Of a stretch of DNA of 64,000 nucleotides, positions 33,961 to 42,406 are shown in pieces. The stretch is from the NCBI GenBank assembly GCA_021769965.1, contig JAETRU010000002.1, positions 1 to 64,000 on the forward strand. The letters are read 5' to 3'. The notes below the pieces were generated by a model, which worked only from the letters and a program-made list of their open reading frames with translations, did not search any database and was not told where the DNA came from. How positions within the stretch are numbered: the stretch's first letter is position 1; the number at the start of each line of letters is the position of its first letter. This DNA is from Eubacterium sp. (GTDB lineage Bacteria > Bacillota > Clostridia > Peptostreptococcales > Anaerovoracaceae). The position numbers and the translations under genes are program-made.

Positions 33961-34167
33961 TCATTCTTCCTTTTGAAATATCAGTGACATCGTTTCAATG
34001 TCACCTGTGCCTCTTGTTTCAATAGGAATATAGCCTTCAAAAGACCATCCGTTTTCAATGCGCTCTTTTATGGTCTCCTCAGCTCCGGTAAAAGAATACC
34101 TTGTCCCTTTGCCAAAACCATATCCGCATAATTCTGAGCTGACTCTTACGAATTCGACCTTCTTCAT
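33961..34167 (-). CDS. Small protein, DUF4177-like
   Basis: 68 residues from the ATG at 34167; a GTG three codons earlier is too close to the AAGGCGG ribosome site. The pattern of a strand (KKVEFVRVS), a helix (EETIKERIENGWSFEGYIPIETRG) and a final strand (ETMSLIFQKE) resembles DUF4177 proteins, where NGWEFxGYxP is typical. No known function. It follows the flavodoxin-fold gene by 15 bp. Confidence 0.65.
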   Translation of the reverse strand: MKKVEFVRVSSELCGYGFGKGTRYSFTGAEETIKERIENGWSFEGYIPIETRGTGDIETMSLIFQKEE

Positions 34168-34182
34168 ATGATTCACCGCCTT

Positions 34183-34767
34183 TTAAACCTGAAACATCGC
34201 CCGGATCTCTTTTTCGGCTTCGGCCATGATAACATCTGCGTCACAGCCTTCGATATCCAGCATGTCAGCCTTGATACACTGCGTCTGGCCGATACCGGTC
34301 ATTTCCGCGATAGCACACATATAATCATAACCATAATTTTTATTGCCGATGGCGCCGCCTGCCGTTGTGATATAGATCATCTTCTTTCCTCTGCACAGGC
34401 CGATAAATCCATCATTGACAGCTTTAAATGTCAGATCCGGCACCATGATATTCTCAATGTATACCTTCAGAACAGCAGCAAAGGACAGATCCCAATATGG
34501 GGTTCCTATGATGATATAATCTGCCTCCTGATACTGGCGAGCCAGATCGAACATGGGCTGATCAAAGTCTTTCTGCCGCACATATTCGTCTCTTTCCGCC
34601 AGCTTTTCTTCTGTGTGGGTCTGCACTGTGCCCCGGCGCAGTGTCACCGTTTCCAGTACAGCATCAGGGTGCGCCTCCATAAACTGCTCAATATATGTAT
34701 CGCAAAGCTTCTTTGTTCGGGATCTGTGGTCCCGAACGCAGGCATCTAAAAATAATACTTTCTCCAT
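34183..34767 (-). CDS. Flavodoxin-fold NAD(P)H oxidoreductase (NQO/AzoR-like)
   Basis: 194 residues. Flavodoxin_2 fold: phosphate loop DACVRDHRSRTKKL, the TPYWDLSFAAVLKVYIENI segment typical of the NQO1/AzoR group, and TTAGGAIGNKNYGYDYMCAI near the flavin edge. Likely an FMN-dependent quinone or azo reductase. Substrate not readable. Followed by the small DUF4177-like gene. Confidence 0.83.
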   Translation of the reverse strand: MEKVLFLDACVRDHRSRTKKLCDTYIEQFMEAHPDAVLETVTLRRGTVQTHTEEKLAERDEYVRQKDFDQPMFDLARQYQEADYIIIGTPYWDLSFAAVLKVYIENIMVPDLTFKAVNDGFIGLCRGKKMIYITTAGGAIGNKNYGYDYMCAIAEMTGIGQTQCIKADMLDIEGCDADVIMAEAEKEIRAMFQV

Positions 34768-34809
34768 GTCCTGGTTCCTTTCTCAGTCGCTGTATTATCT
34801 GAAACTATA

Positions 34810-35031
34810 TTACAGATCTCTCTGCGCCAGCAGTTTTGCCAGCGCTCCGGCTTCCTCTGCGTTGAGGGTGATGCCTTTTCCCATCTTCTCGTGGTCCGGC
34901 GCCCAATCCCGCAGGTCATACTTTGCCGCCGCGCCGTTCCAGCTGACCAGATTCAGCTCTTTTCTCCAGCCTCTGGCGTTTTCTGATAAAACGCCGATCT
35001 CTTCTATGATCTCGTATTTGATGTCTGCCAT
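34810..35031 (-). CDS. YdbC/PC4-like single-strand nucleic acid-binding protein
   Basis: 73 residues. Matches the YdbC type of the PC4 fold: EIIEEIGVLSENARGWRKELNLVSWNGAAAKYDLRDWAPDHEKMGKGITLNAEEAGALAKLL is the whole family core. Bacterial YdbC binds single-stranded DNA or RNA as a dimer. It starts 3 bp after the ABC-F gene, so the two are co-transcribed, which may point to a shared translation or stress role. Confidence 0.85.
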   Translation of the reverse strand: MADIKYEIIEEIGVLSENARGWRKELNLVSWNGAAAKYDLRDWAPDHEKMGKGITLNAEEAGALAKLLAQRDL

Positions 35032-35034
35032 ATT

Positions 35035-36861
35035 TTATCTCCTTTTATAATTTTCTATCTTCTCCGCCAGCTCGGACAGATACTCCCATCTGTCCATCTT
35101 CTCCATCAAAGCGGCATCCAGCTGATCTTTCTCCCCGGTCAAAGCTGCCAGCTTAGGAAAATCTGTGGCGTTCTGGTTCATAGCCTCTTCCACCTGCATA
35201 AGCTGCTCCTCCAGTGCCGCGATATCCTCCTCGATGGTCTCGTATTCCTTCTGTTCTTTGTACGTGAACCTTGGCTGCTCCTGCTTTGCGCGGGCAGCAG
35301 CGTCCCGCGGAGCAGAGCTCCCTCGCGTCTTGTCTGTGCTTGAGGCCTGCTTCTTCTCCGCCTTTTCTTCAGCCAGTTCTTCCTGTCTGCGGGCCTCAGA
35401 ATCACTGTAGCTGCCGTTGTAGGCTTTGATGCGGCCGTCTCCGACAAAGGCGAATGTCCTGCGGGTCACCCGGTCCAGGAAATAACGGTCGTGAGAAACA
35501 GCGATGACTGCGCCGGAAAAATCATCCAGATAGTCTTCCAGCACGGTCAGCGTTTCGATATCCAGATCGTTGGTCGGCTCGTCCAGGATCAGAACGTTAG
35601 GCGCTGTCATCAGGATACTCAGCAGATAGAGCCTGCGCTTTTCGCCGCCGGACAGACGGCTGATCTCCACAGAGTGCATGTGGGGCGGAAACAGAAACCG
35701 CTCCAGCATCTGGGACGCGGAAAAGCTGCCCTCGGCGGTCTTCACGTTATCTGAAATGTCAGCGATAAATTTAATCACCCGCTGATTTTCGTCAAGAGCC
35801 TGATTCTCCTGCGAGAAATAGCCGATTTTGACCGTTTCGCCTTTCTCGACGATACCGCTGTCCGGGACCGTCTGGCCCATGATCATGTTCAGCAGGGTAG
35901 ATTTTCCGCAGCCGTTAGGGCCGATAATGCCTACCCTGTCGTTTCGCAGCAGTATATAGCTGAAATCCCGGATCAAAGGCTCCCCTCCATAAGATTTTGA
36001 CAATCCTTCGATCTCAATGATCTTTCTGCCCAGACGGCTCTTTGCCGCCGTGATCTCAAGGGACGCGTCGTCCACCGTCAGCTTGCTGTCTTCAAGCTCG
36101 TGAAACCTCTGTATCCTGCCTTTTGCCTTGGTGGTCCTGGCCTGCGCGCCCCGGCGGATCCACGCCAGTTCCTTCTTATATATGGCCTGCCGCTTCCGCT
36201 CGGAAGCCAGCGCCATTTCTCTGCGGGCCGTCCTGGTCTCCAGATAACAGTCGTAATTGCCGTCGCAGTCATGGAGCCTCCCGCCGTCGATCCACGCGAT
36301 GCGATTGGCTACGCGATCCAGAAAAAAACGATCGTGGGTGATCATGAAAACCGCGCCTTTATAAGAGACCAGCCAGTTTTCCAGCCAGCAGATAACATCG
36401 CTGTCCAGATGATTGGTCGGCTCGTCCAGAATCAAAAGGTTGCTGCTGCAGGTCAGCACCGCCGCCATGGCCACTCTCTTCCGCTGGCCTCCTGACAGCT
36501 GTCCCATCTCCTGATCAAAGTCCGCAATGCCCAGTTTTGTCAGCATGGCCCGGCACTCATACATTTCGCAGGGCAGACCTATGGCATCCAGATAGGCTGA
36601 CGCCTGCTGGCGCACCGTCATCTTTGGATCATAGGGCGGATTCTGAGGCAGATATGCAGCCCGCAGCTGTCGGGATCTGGTAATACTACCGCCCTCCGGT
36701 TCTATCGCGCCTGCTATGATCTTGAGAAGTGTGCTCTTTCCGCTTCCGTTGACGCCGATGAGGCCGATCTTGTCTGTATCCGCGATGGACAGGTCCACGT
36801 CTGTGAGAAGGGGTTTTTCCGTATAGGATTTTTTGATGTGTTCTGCGTTAAGTAAAATCAT
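35035..36861 (-). CDS. ABC-F family ATPase (Uup-like)
   Basis: 608 residues, two ABC domains in one soluble chain. First Walker A GVNGSGKST, signature LSGGQRKRVAMAA, LLILDEPTNHLD; a linker helix rich in Arg/Lys (RRGAQARTTKAKGRIQRF); second GPNGCGKST, LSGGEKRRLYLLS, LILDEPTNDLD; and a C-terminal coiled coil (about 540-605) as in Uup. ABC-F proteins act on the ribosome or, for Uup, also at branched DNA. The promoter lies so close that the mRNA is probably leaderless. Confidence 0.93.
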   Translation of the reverse strand: MILLNAEHIKKSYTEKPLLTDVDLSIADTDKIGLIGVNGSGKSTLLKIIAGAIEPEGGSITRSRQLRAAYLPQNPPYDPKMTVRQQASAYLDAIGLPCEMYECRAMLTKLGIADFDQEMGQLSGGQRKRVAMAAVLTCSSNLLILDEPTNHLDSDVICWLENWLVSYKGAVFMITHDRFFLDRVANRIAWIDGGRLHDCDGNYDCYLETRTARREMALASERKRQAIYKKELAWIRRGAQARTTKAKGRIQRFHELEDSKLTVDDASLEITAAKSRLGRKIIEIEGLSKSYGGEPLIRDFSYILLRNDRVGIIGPNGCGKSTLLNMIMGQTVPDSGIVEKGETVKIGYFSQENQALDENQRVIKFIADISDNVKTAEGSFSASQMLERFLFPPHMHSVEISRLSGGEKRRLYLLSILMTAPNVLILDEPTNDLDIETLTVLEDYLDDFSGAVIAVSHDRYFLDRVTRRTFAFVGDGRIKAYNGSYSDSEARRQEELAEEKAEKKQASSTDKTRGSSAPRDAAARAKQEQPRFTYKEQKEYETIEEDIAALEEQLMQVEEAMNQNATDFPKLAALTGEKDQLDAALMEKMDRWEYLSELAEKIENYKRR

Positions 36862-36867
36862 GGTTCT

Positions 36868-36895
36868 ATTATATCAGAAAAAAAGCTTTATTCAA
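36868..36895 (-). promoter_or_regulatory. ABC-F promoter placed for a leaderless transcript
   Basis: Minus strand TTGAAT (36890-36895), 16-bp spacer, TATAAT (36868-36873). The last base of the -10 is 7 bases from the A of the ATG (36861), so initiation would fall on or next to the start codon. No ribosome site is present. Confidence 0.7.
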
Positions 36896-36947
36896 CCGTT
36901 TACTCCGGTTCATTTTTTATATCCCAATCTGTTTTATACCTATTAAA

Positions 36948-37030
36948 TCCGGTTTTCCGAAATGCCGCTCCGCAAAACCGGACTGCAGAAACGGATTTTG
37001 CGTAGAATCTGCGCTGGCATGGTTTTTGCT
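36948..37030 (+). promoter_or_regulatory. Sigma-54-type promoter with upstream inverted repeats
   Basis: TGGCAT-GGTTT-TTGCT (37015-37030) has GG and GC exactly 10 bp apart, the -24/-12 pattern of sigma-54. Upstream, TCCGGTTTT (36948-36956) and AAAACCGGA (36974-36982) form a perfect 9-bp inverted repeat, and CGCAAAA (36971) pairs with TTTTGCG (36996-37002). These could be activator sites, though they lie closer to the promoter than usual. It would drive the D-aminoacylase gene 40 bp downstream. Confidence 0.65.
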
Positions 37031-37069
37031 AGATTATATAGGGGTACAAAAAGTAAAGGAGTATTTATC

Positions 37070-38467
37070 ATGGAAGAAAACAAGCGCGGCGGCAGCTTTG
37101 CGCAAACAGCGGCAGACTCCGTGTTAATTCAGAATGGACGCGTTGTAGACCCTGCTCAGGATCTCGACGCGGTCTGCAATGTATATATTAAAGAAGGAAA
37201 GATTTCAGCGCTCACTTCGGAAACGCCAAATGCCGATATGATCATCGACGCCGCAGGTAAGATCGTCTGTCCCGGCTTCATCGACATTCATATGCACGAA
37301 GATCTTTATGATGAAGCGTCTGACAGTATTCTGGCCAGCATGTCCACATCCGCTCTGAAAATGGGCGTTACCCTTGACGTTGGCGGCAACTGCGGCGACA
37401 ACGCCTTTGATCCTTCCCGGTATCTCGATATCACAGACCGGGACGGAGCGCCGGTCAATATCGGCCTTCTGGTGGGACACACCTGGCTTAGAAATCTCAG
37501 GACGCGTCATGACAAATATAAGCCTGTGGACCAGATTGCCGTCCGGCAGATGGCAGAGGACTGCCAGAAGCACCTGGATAACGGTTGTCTGGGTCTTTCC
37601 TTCGGACTGAAATATATTCCGGGCACTGCATGGGATGAGATCATCACATTAAGTAAGCTGTGCCATCCCGCAGATAAGCTGGTCGCCTCCCACGTGAGAG
37701 CTGATGTGGACGGCGTTTTTGACGCCTGCGGGGAACTGGCCCGTACAGGCTGTGAAGCAGATGTAAAGGTCCAGTTTTCTCATATCGGCAGCATGGGAGG
37801 CTATGGCCAGATGCCGCGTCTCCTTGAGCAGATTCACAACTGCCGCGCTGAAGGCGTCCGGATGACCTGTGACTGCTACCCTTACAACGCTTTCAGCACC
37901 GGTATCGGAGAAACCACGTACGACGACGGCTTTTTAGAAAGCTACCAGTCAGACTATGACAGTATCCTGATCGTCAATGGCAAATACGCCGGCCGGCGCT
38001 GTACCAAAGCCATATTCGATGAGCTTCGCCGCGAGGCACCTGATACCGGTACGGTAGGGTATTTCATGAAAGGCGGCGATGTAGCTATGGCCCTTGCTTC
38101 AGATTTTGTCATGATCGGCAGCGACGGAGTCAGAAATGACGGCATGGGCCATCCCCGCGCCTCAGGCACCTTTGCCCGCTTCATCTCAGATTATATCCGC
38201 ACCGGCAAAGTCAGTCTGTCAGAAGGCGTGCGCAAGATGAGCACCATGGCGGCTCAGCTTCTCGGCCTGCCGCGCAAAGGCAACCTGCTGCCAGGCAGCG
38301 ACGCCGATATCACCATCTTCACTTTGGATGAAGTGGAAGACCTGGCAGCTTATAAAAACGGCCAGATACCGCCAAAGGGCTTTGATTACGTCCTTATCGG
38401 CGGAAAGATCGCGCTGCAGGACGGGCAGGTGTTAAACGGCCGTCTGGGCCGCAGCGTGCGAAGATAA
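37070..38467 (+). CDS. D-aminoacylase/N-acyl-D-amino-acid deacylase family amidohydrolase
   Basis: 465 residues from the ATG at 37070 (AAAGGAG eight bases upstream); the frame is open further 5' but crosses the promoter. TIM-barrel metal hydrolase: GFIDIHMHED (His74, His76), the family Cys ligand in GVTLDVGGNCG (Cys108), SHVRAD, QFSHIGS, and the catalytic Asp in VMIGSDG. It should free the amino acid from an N-acyl-D-amino acid or a related dipeptide. It is followed after 25 bp by a beta-lactamase-fold gene. Confidence 0.85.
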   Translation: MEENKRGGSFAQTAADSVLIQNGRVVDPAQDLDAVCNVYIKEGKISALTSETPNADMIIDAAGKIVCPGFIDIHMHEDLYDEASDSILASMSTSALKMGVTLDVGGNCGDNAFDPSRYLDITDRDGAPVNIGLLVGHTWLRNLRTRHDKYKPVDQIAVRQMAEDCQKHLDNGCLGLSFGLKYIPGTAWDEIITLSKLCHPADKLVASHVRADVDGVFDACGELARTGCEADVKVQFSHIGSMGGYGQMPRLLEQIHNCRAEGVRMTCDCYPYNAFSTGIGETTYDDGFLESYQSDYDSILIVNGKYAGRRCTKAIFDELRREAPDTGTVGYFMKGGDVAMALASDFVMIGSDGVRNDGMGHPRASGTFARFISDYIRTGKVSLSEGVRKMSTMAAQLLGLPRKGNLLPGSDADITIFTLDEVEDLAAYKNGQIPPKGFDYVLIGGKIALQDGQVLNGRLGRSVRR

Positions 38468-38492
38468 AAACAGTCAGAAACAGGAGGATCTT

Positions 38493-39293
38493 ATGGAAAC
38501 AACAAAAGGAACTGCACTTACCGAAAGCATTCGGGAATCAATTCTAAAAAATTTGTCTCAGCAGACCGGTCATGTAGGCTTTTACTTCAAAAATCTGATC
38601 ACCGGCGAGGAACTGGGCTATCAGGAAAGAGAAGCCTTTCTTGCGGCCAGCGTGATCAAACTGCCGGTATTCATGGCCATCTCCAAATGGAACGCGGAAG
38701 GTACTGCCTCCATGGATGAGATCTTAACAGTCCGTCAGGAAGACAAGATGCCGATCTGCGGCGCGCTGACCCTCTTCACAGGGGAACCTGCCGCGGATAT
38801 CCGGACGCTGTGCCGTCTGATGATCTCGCTCAGCGACAACACCGCCGCCAACCTGCTGATCCGCCGTTTCGGAATTCCTGCCTATGAAGCGGAATTCCAC
38901 AGAATGGGACTTGCAGGCACAAAACTGAACCGGCTGCTCTTTGACGCGCAGGGCGCCGCCAGAGGCATCAACAACTACATCGTACCAGCAGAGATCGGCG
39001 CTCTGCTGGAACAGGTCTATCGCCGTACATTTGTAGATGAAACCGTTTCTGAGGCCATTAATGATACCCTTCTGCTTCAGCAGATCAATCACAAGATGGG
39101 CGGTATTCTGGGCGGAAACGTACAGATCGCTCACAAGACCGGAGAGGACGATGATCTGTCAAATGATGTGGGCATCGTCTACGCGAAACAGCCGTTTATC
39201 GCCTGCTTTGCCGGTCATGATACCAGCGTGCCGGATTTTGAGGATCTTATCCGTCACACTACCGCCCAGTTATACGAGATCTGCAATCAGTAA
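38493..39293 (+). CDS. Class A beta-lactamase-fold serine hydrolase, cytoplasmic
   Basis: 266 residues. The three serine-hydrolase motifs are present: SVIK (Ser53-Lys56), SDN (114-116) and HKTG (Lys215-Gly217). There is no signal peptide, and the class A Glu166/ExxLN region reads GTKLN without the Glu, so a true penicillinase is unlikely. Together with the adjacent D-aminoacylase this suggests a peptidase or esterase for D-amino-acid compounds inside the cell. GGAGG precedes the ATG. Confidence 0.8.
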   Translation: METTKGTALTESIRESILKNLSQQTGHVGFYFKNLITGEELGYQEREAFLAASVIKLPVFMAISKWNAEGTASMDEILTVRQEDKMPICGALTLFTGEPAADIRTLCRLMISLSDNTAANLLIRRFGIPAYEAEFHRMGLAGTKLNRLLFDAQGAARGINNYIVPAEIGALLEQVYRRTFVDETVSEAINDTLLLQQINHKMGGILGGNVQIAHKTGEDDDLSNDVGIVYAKQPFIACFAGHDTSVPDFEDLIRHTTAQLYEICNQ

Positions 39294-39324
39294 AATCACG
39301 GTACAACACAGACTCATTGCACAG

Positions 39325-39364
39325 AAAAAGTGTGATCCATGTTTATCTCATAGATCACACTTTT
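39325..39364. terminator. Bidirectional terminator
   Basis: AAAAAGTGTGATC pairs with GATCACACTTTT around a 15-nt loop, with A- and T-runs at the outer ends. It lies between the serine hydrolase (plus) and the gate-domain protein (minus). Confidence 0.85.
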
Positions 39365-39437
39365 CAGTTTCGGTAACCCTTTCAATCTGTAAAATCACGC
39401 AGATATTCCAGGCTGCAGAATTATTTTAAAGAGGCAA

Positions 39438-40661
39438 TCAGCATATCAGAATATAGATCCAGTGCGCCGCGACGCCTGCGCACAGTCCGCCTATCGTATG
39501 GCACAGGATGGCGTGTCCGGTCAGGTTGCGAAACTTCAGGGAATCCATCATAGCGACATGGGTGCTCAGGTATCCGCTCCAGCACATGCACATAGCGGTA
39601 AATACCGCAATATCATTTCCTGTCGCCAGACCTCCTTCTACCAGACCCGGCACCAGGCCGATGGCCGCGCCGGCAGCGCCCAGAGCAGTGATCGGAACAG
39701 AAATGCCTTCGGCTGAAGTAAACCCGAACAGCGGTGAAAGAATCACGTTAAATTTTTCCGCGACCCACGGCAGGAATCCGATCCCTTCATAAGCAGCGCC
39801 TGTAAAAGTTCCATCGTCAGACGCGCCGTTAGTCAACATCATTACGACGGTGCAGATGATCAGCACGCCGGGAATGATCGCCACGCCCATGGATACGCCG
39901 TTCTTGCCGCCTTCCAGCATGGCTTCCATGAAACGGCCGCCCACGCTGCCGTTGCGGATGATCCGCTCATTCATGGAGAGCTTTACGCCGCTGTTCTTCA
40001 CATCGGCCATTTCTTCTGTACCGTACATCTTTTTCGTCTTGATCAGCATGAGTCTGGCACTGACGATACTGCCGATAACAGCTCCCAGATTTCCAATCAG
40101 GGCCGCTGCCGTATAACTGCCGCCGTCGGGGCTTTTCAGGCCGATCATAAAAGTAGTGATGATCATACCCATACCAAAAGCTGTTCCGATGTTGGTCAGA
40201 GCAGGCAGCTGGTATTTTTTGAAATACCGGCGGAAATTATCGTCCTCCGCCAGAGTCAGTACAGCCGGATTGTCAGACAGATACGTGGTCATAACGCCGA
40301 CCACTGCCGCGCCCGGCAGTCCGTACAGCGGCTTCATCAAAGGCGACAGGATCTTATTGATCGCGGCGACCACGCCGAACTCTGTCAAAAGTCCCGCTAC
40401 GGCTCCTGCGATCACAGCAATAGCCATAATATAGAAAACAGTATTCATCAAAAGATCATAGGCCGTGTTCAGCATCGTGTTCATCAGGTTGACCATGCCC
40501 ATGCGGCTGCCCAGAGCGCCGAAGATGGCGCCAAAGATTCCCAGGAACACCAGAGTTTCCAGGCTGAAAGCCTTTTTCACACGGACGCCTCCCCGTTCCG
40601 CAACGCCGCCAGTCATCGCTTCCGAATCCTTTGTTTTTTTCAAAGACAGCTCTCCCTGCAT
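39438..40661 (-). CDS. Gate-domain (nucleoside recognition) membrane protein
   Basis: 407 residues from the ATG at 40661, behind GAGGAGGAG; a TTG five codons earlier is less likely. About ten membrane segments with two gate-type repeats: LPGAAVVGVMTTYLSDNPAVLTL in the first half and a second one with FGFTSAEGISVPITALGAAGAAIGL. Resembles YjiH/YjiG and spore-maturation SpmA/SpmB-like proteins fused in one chain. The transported solute is unknown. Divergent from a LysR regulator and next to D-amino-acid hydrolases, so import of their substrate is a possible role. Confidence 0.8.
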   Translation of the reverse strand: MQGELSLKKTKDSEAMTGGVAERGGVRVKKAFSLETLVFLGIFGAIFGALGSRMGMVNLMNTMLNTAYDLLMNTVFYIMAIAVIAGAVAGLLTEFGVVAAINKILSPLMKPLYGLPGAAVVGVMTTYLSDNPAVLTLAEDDNFRRYFKKYQLPALTNIGTAFGMGMIITTFMIGLKSPDGGSYTAAALIGNLGAVIGSIVSARLMLIKTKKMYGTEEMADVKNSGVKLSMNERIIRNGSVGGRFMEAMLEGGKNGVSMGVAIIPGVLIICTVVMMLTNGASDDGTFTGAAYEGIGFLPWVAEKFNVILSPLFGFTSAEGISVPITALGAAGAAIGLVPGLVEGGLATGNDIAVFTAMCMCWSGYLSTHVAMMDSLKFRNLTGHAILCHTIGGLCAGVAAHWIYILIC

Positions 40662-40701
40662 TTTGCTCCTCCTCAAAAATTACTCGCATATTTAGAATTA
40701 C

Positions 40702-40730
40702 TTGCTTTTTTGCTGGGAATAGTGTATCAT
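40702..40730 (+). promoter_or_regulatory. LysR gene promoter
   Basis: TTGCTT (40702-40707), 17-bp spacer, TATCAT (40725-40730), inside the 143-bp region shared with the divergent gate-domain gene. Confidence 0.55.
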
Positions 40731-40804
40731 CCTTTATAAGATTACAAAAGCGAATTTTTATCATAGAATTCATGCAGAAAACGCATAGAAGAAAGGAGCC
40801 GCCC

Positions 40805-41668
40805 ATGGACGCGAACATTCTGAAATACAAGGCCCTGATCAAAACCGTAGACTGCGGCAGTTTCACCAAAGCTGCCGAGGCCCTCAGCTACTCTCAGTCT
40901 GCTGTCAGCCGCATGATCGCTGATCTGGAAACGGAATGGAATCTCCCGCTGCTGGTCAGAAGCCGCAGCGGCGTCCAGCTCACCGCCGAAGGCCGGAGTC
41001 TGATGCCGCACATACAACAGCTCTGCAGCCAGTATGAAGATCTGCAGGCCCGCATTGACAGCCTCCACGGCCTGGAGTCAGGGCTGCTGCGCATAGGCAC
41101 TTTTTCCAGTGTGGCGACCCACTGGCTGCCTTCCGTCATCAAAAAATTCCAGCACGATTATCCCGGCATCGACTACGAGCTGCTCACCGGCGAATACGGC
41201 CAGATCGAGCATTGGATCCTCCAGGGCCGGGTAGATCTGGGATTCGTTCTTCTGCCGGTGCGGCCTGAGCTGCAGCTGGTAAATGTCTATAATGACGAGC
41301 TGCTGGCGATCCTGCCTGAGAACCATCCTCTCACCAGCCGCAGCCGCGTTTCACTGGAATCTATGACAGACTACGCCTTCATGCTCCGCGAGACCAGCGA
41401 AAAAGCAGAGATCTCGCCGCTCTTTGAAGCAAAAGGAATCCGTCCCGATATTCAGTTTACCACTTACGACGACTATGCCATTCTGTCCATGGTAGAAAGC
41501 GGTCTGGGTATCAGCATCCTGCCCCGGCTGATCCTCCGCCGCAATCCTTACCGCGTCGTCACGCGGCCTCTGGAAACGCCTGCCTACCGTCAGATCGGTC
41601 TTGCCCTGAAAGACAAAGAAAACGCCTCCCTTCCGGTAAAGCGTTTTCTTGAATATATTGAGGACTGA
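40805..41668 (+). CDS. LysR family transcriptional regulator
   Basis: 287 residues from the ATG at 40805 (GAAAGGAGCC upstream). N-terminal winged helix (about 5-62: FTKAAEALSYSQSAVSRMIADLE) and a periplasmic-binding-like effector domain (about 90-287, starting LLRIGTFSSVATHWLPSVIKKF). It is divergent from the gate-domain transporter, the usual layout for a LysR regulator and its target. The effector is unknown. Confidence 0.92.
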   Translation: MDANILKYKALIKTVDCGSFTKAAEALSYSQSAVSRMIADLETEWNLPLLVRSRSGVQLTAEGRSLMPHIQQLCSQYEDLQARIDSLHGLESGLLRIGTFSSVATHWLPSVIKKFQHDYPGIDYELLTGEYGQIEHWILQGRVDLGFVLLPVRPELQLVNVYNDELLAILPENHPLTSRSRVSLESMTDYAFMLRETSEKAEISPLFEAKGIRPDIQFTTYDDYAILSMVESGLGISILPRLILRRNPYRVVTRPLETPAYRQIGLALKDKENASLPVKRFLEYIED

Positions 41669-41672
41669 TATC

Positions 41673-42245
41673 CTACTGCAGTTTCATGATGCGGCGCAGT
41701 CTGCCTGTCAGCATCAAAGCCAGCACCATCTTCACAAGATCCGGTATGATAAACGGGATCACGCACCAGCCCAGGACCGCGGTAAGCCCGATGGCTCCTG
41801 TGCTTCTGGTGTAAACCGCCATATACCAGATGGTTCCGAATACAAAATAGATGACCATGGCGCAGAGCATGGAGATCACCAGGGCCCAGGTCTTTCGTCC
41901 GATCAGCTTTTCCAGAAGCCACATGGCCAGTCCGGAAAGCAGGAATCCGACAATATATCCGCCTGTAGTTCCCAGGATCACGCCCAGTCCGCTGTTGAAG
42001 CCCGCAAAAACGGGAACGCCTACAGCGCCCAGCAGGATGTAGATCAATACAGCAAGGGTTCCCCGTTTACCTCCCAGTACGCCTACGGTCAGAAACAGAC
42101 CAAAGGTCTGCAGGGTAAAAGGTACTTCCATCGGAATGGATATCCATGAACATACTGCCATCAGTACAGCAAACATAGCGATCAGGACCATATCATAAGT
42201 ACGCAGCTTGTCAGTGTTGTTTATTGTTGTCGTCATCGTCGTCAT
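41673..42245 (-). CDS. bioY: Biotin transporter BioY
   Basis: 190 residues, about six membrane segments. BioY is the biotin-binding S component of an ECF transporter; motifs MAVCSWISIPMEVPFTLQTFGLFLTVGVLGGKRGTLAVL and GTTGGYIVGFLLSGL are characteristic. No ECF ATPase genes are nearby, so it would share the general ECF module. A BirA-like operator overlaps its promoter. Confidence 0.93.
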   Translation of the reverse strand: MTTMTTTINNTDKLRTYDMVLIAMFAVLMAVCSWISIPMEVPFTLQTFGLFLTVGVLGGKRGTLAVLIYILLGAVGVPVFAGFNSGLGVILGTTGGYIVGFLLSGLAMWLLEKLIGRKTWALVISMLCAMVIYFVFGTIWYMAVYTRSTGAIGLTAVLGWCVIPFIIPDLVKMVLALMLTGRLRRIMKLQ

Positions 42246-42277
42246 ATCTTACTCCTTATCTTTTTTCTTCATGAGTA

Positions 42278-42332
42278 AGTATAACTCCCGCGCTCGATAT
42301 TGTCAACCATATTTTTTAATATAGGTGACAAT
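42278..42332 (-). promoter_or_regulatory. bioY promoter with BirA-like operator
   Basis: Minus strand TTGACA (42301-42306), 17-bp spacer, TATACT (42278-42283). ATTGTCAACC (42299-42308) and GGTGACAAT (42324-42332) form an inverted repeat 15 bp apart, close to the TTGTnAACC-N15-GGTTnACAA pattern of BirA. A further GGTGACAA copy follows at 42334. The site covers the -35, so biotin-BirA would repress bioY. Confidence 0.7.
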
Positions 42333-42406
42333 TGGTGACAACACTTTTGCAGCTGTTCTTCCCTATGCCGCCGTTTTCCATCGGCCGCCGCTCTGGCTCT
42401 GATCCG

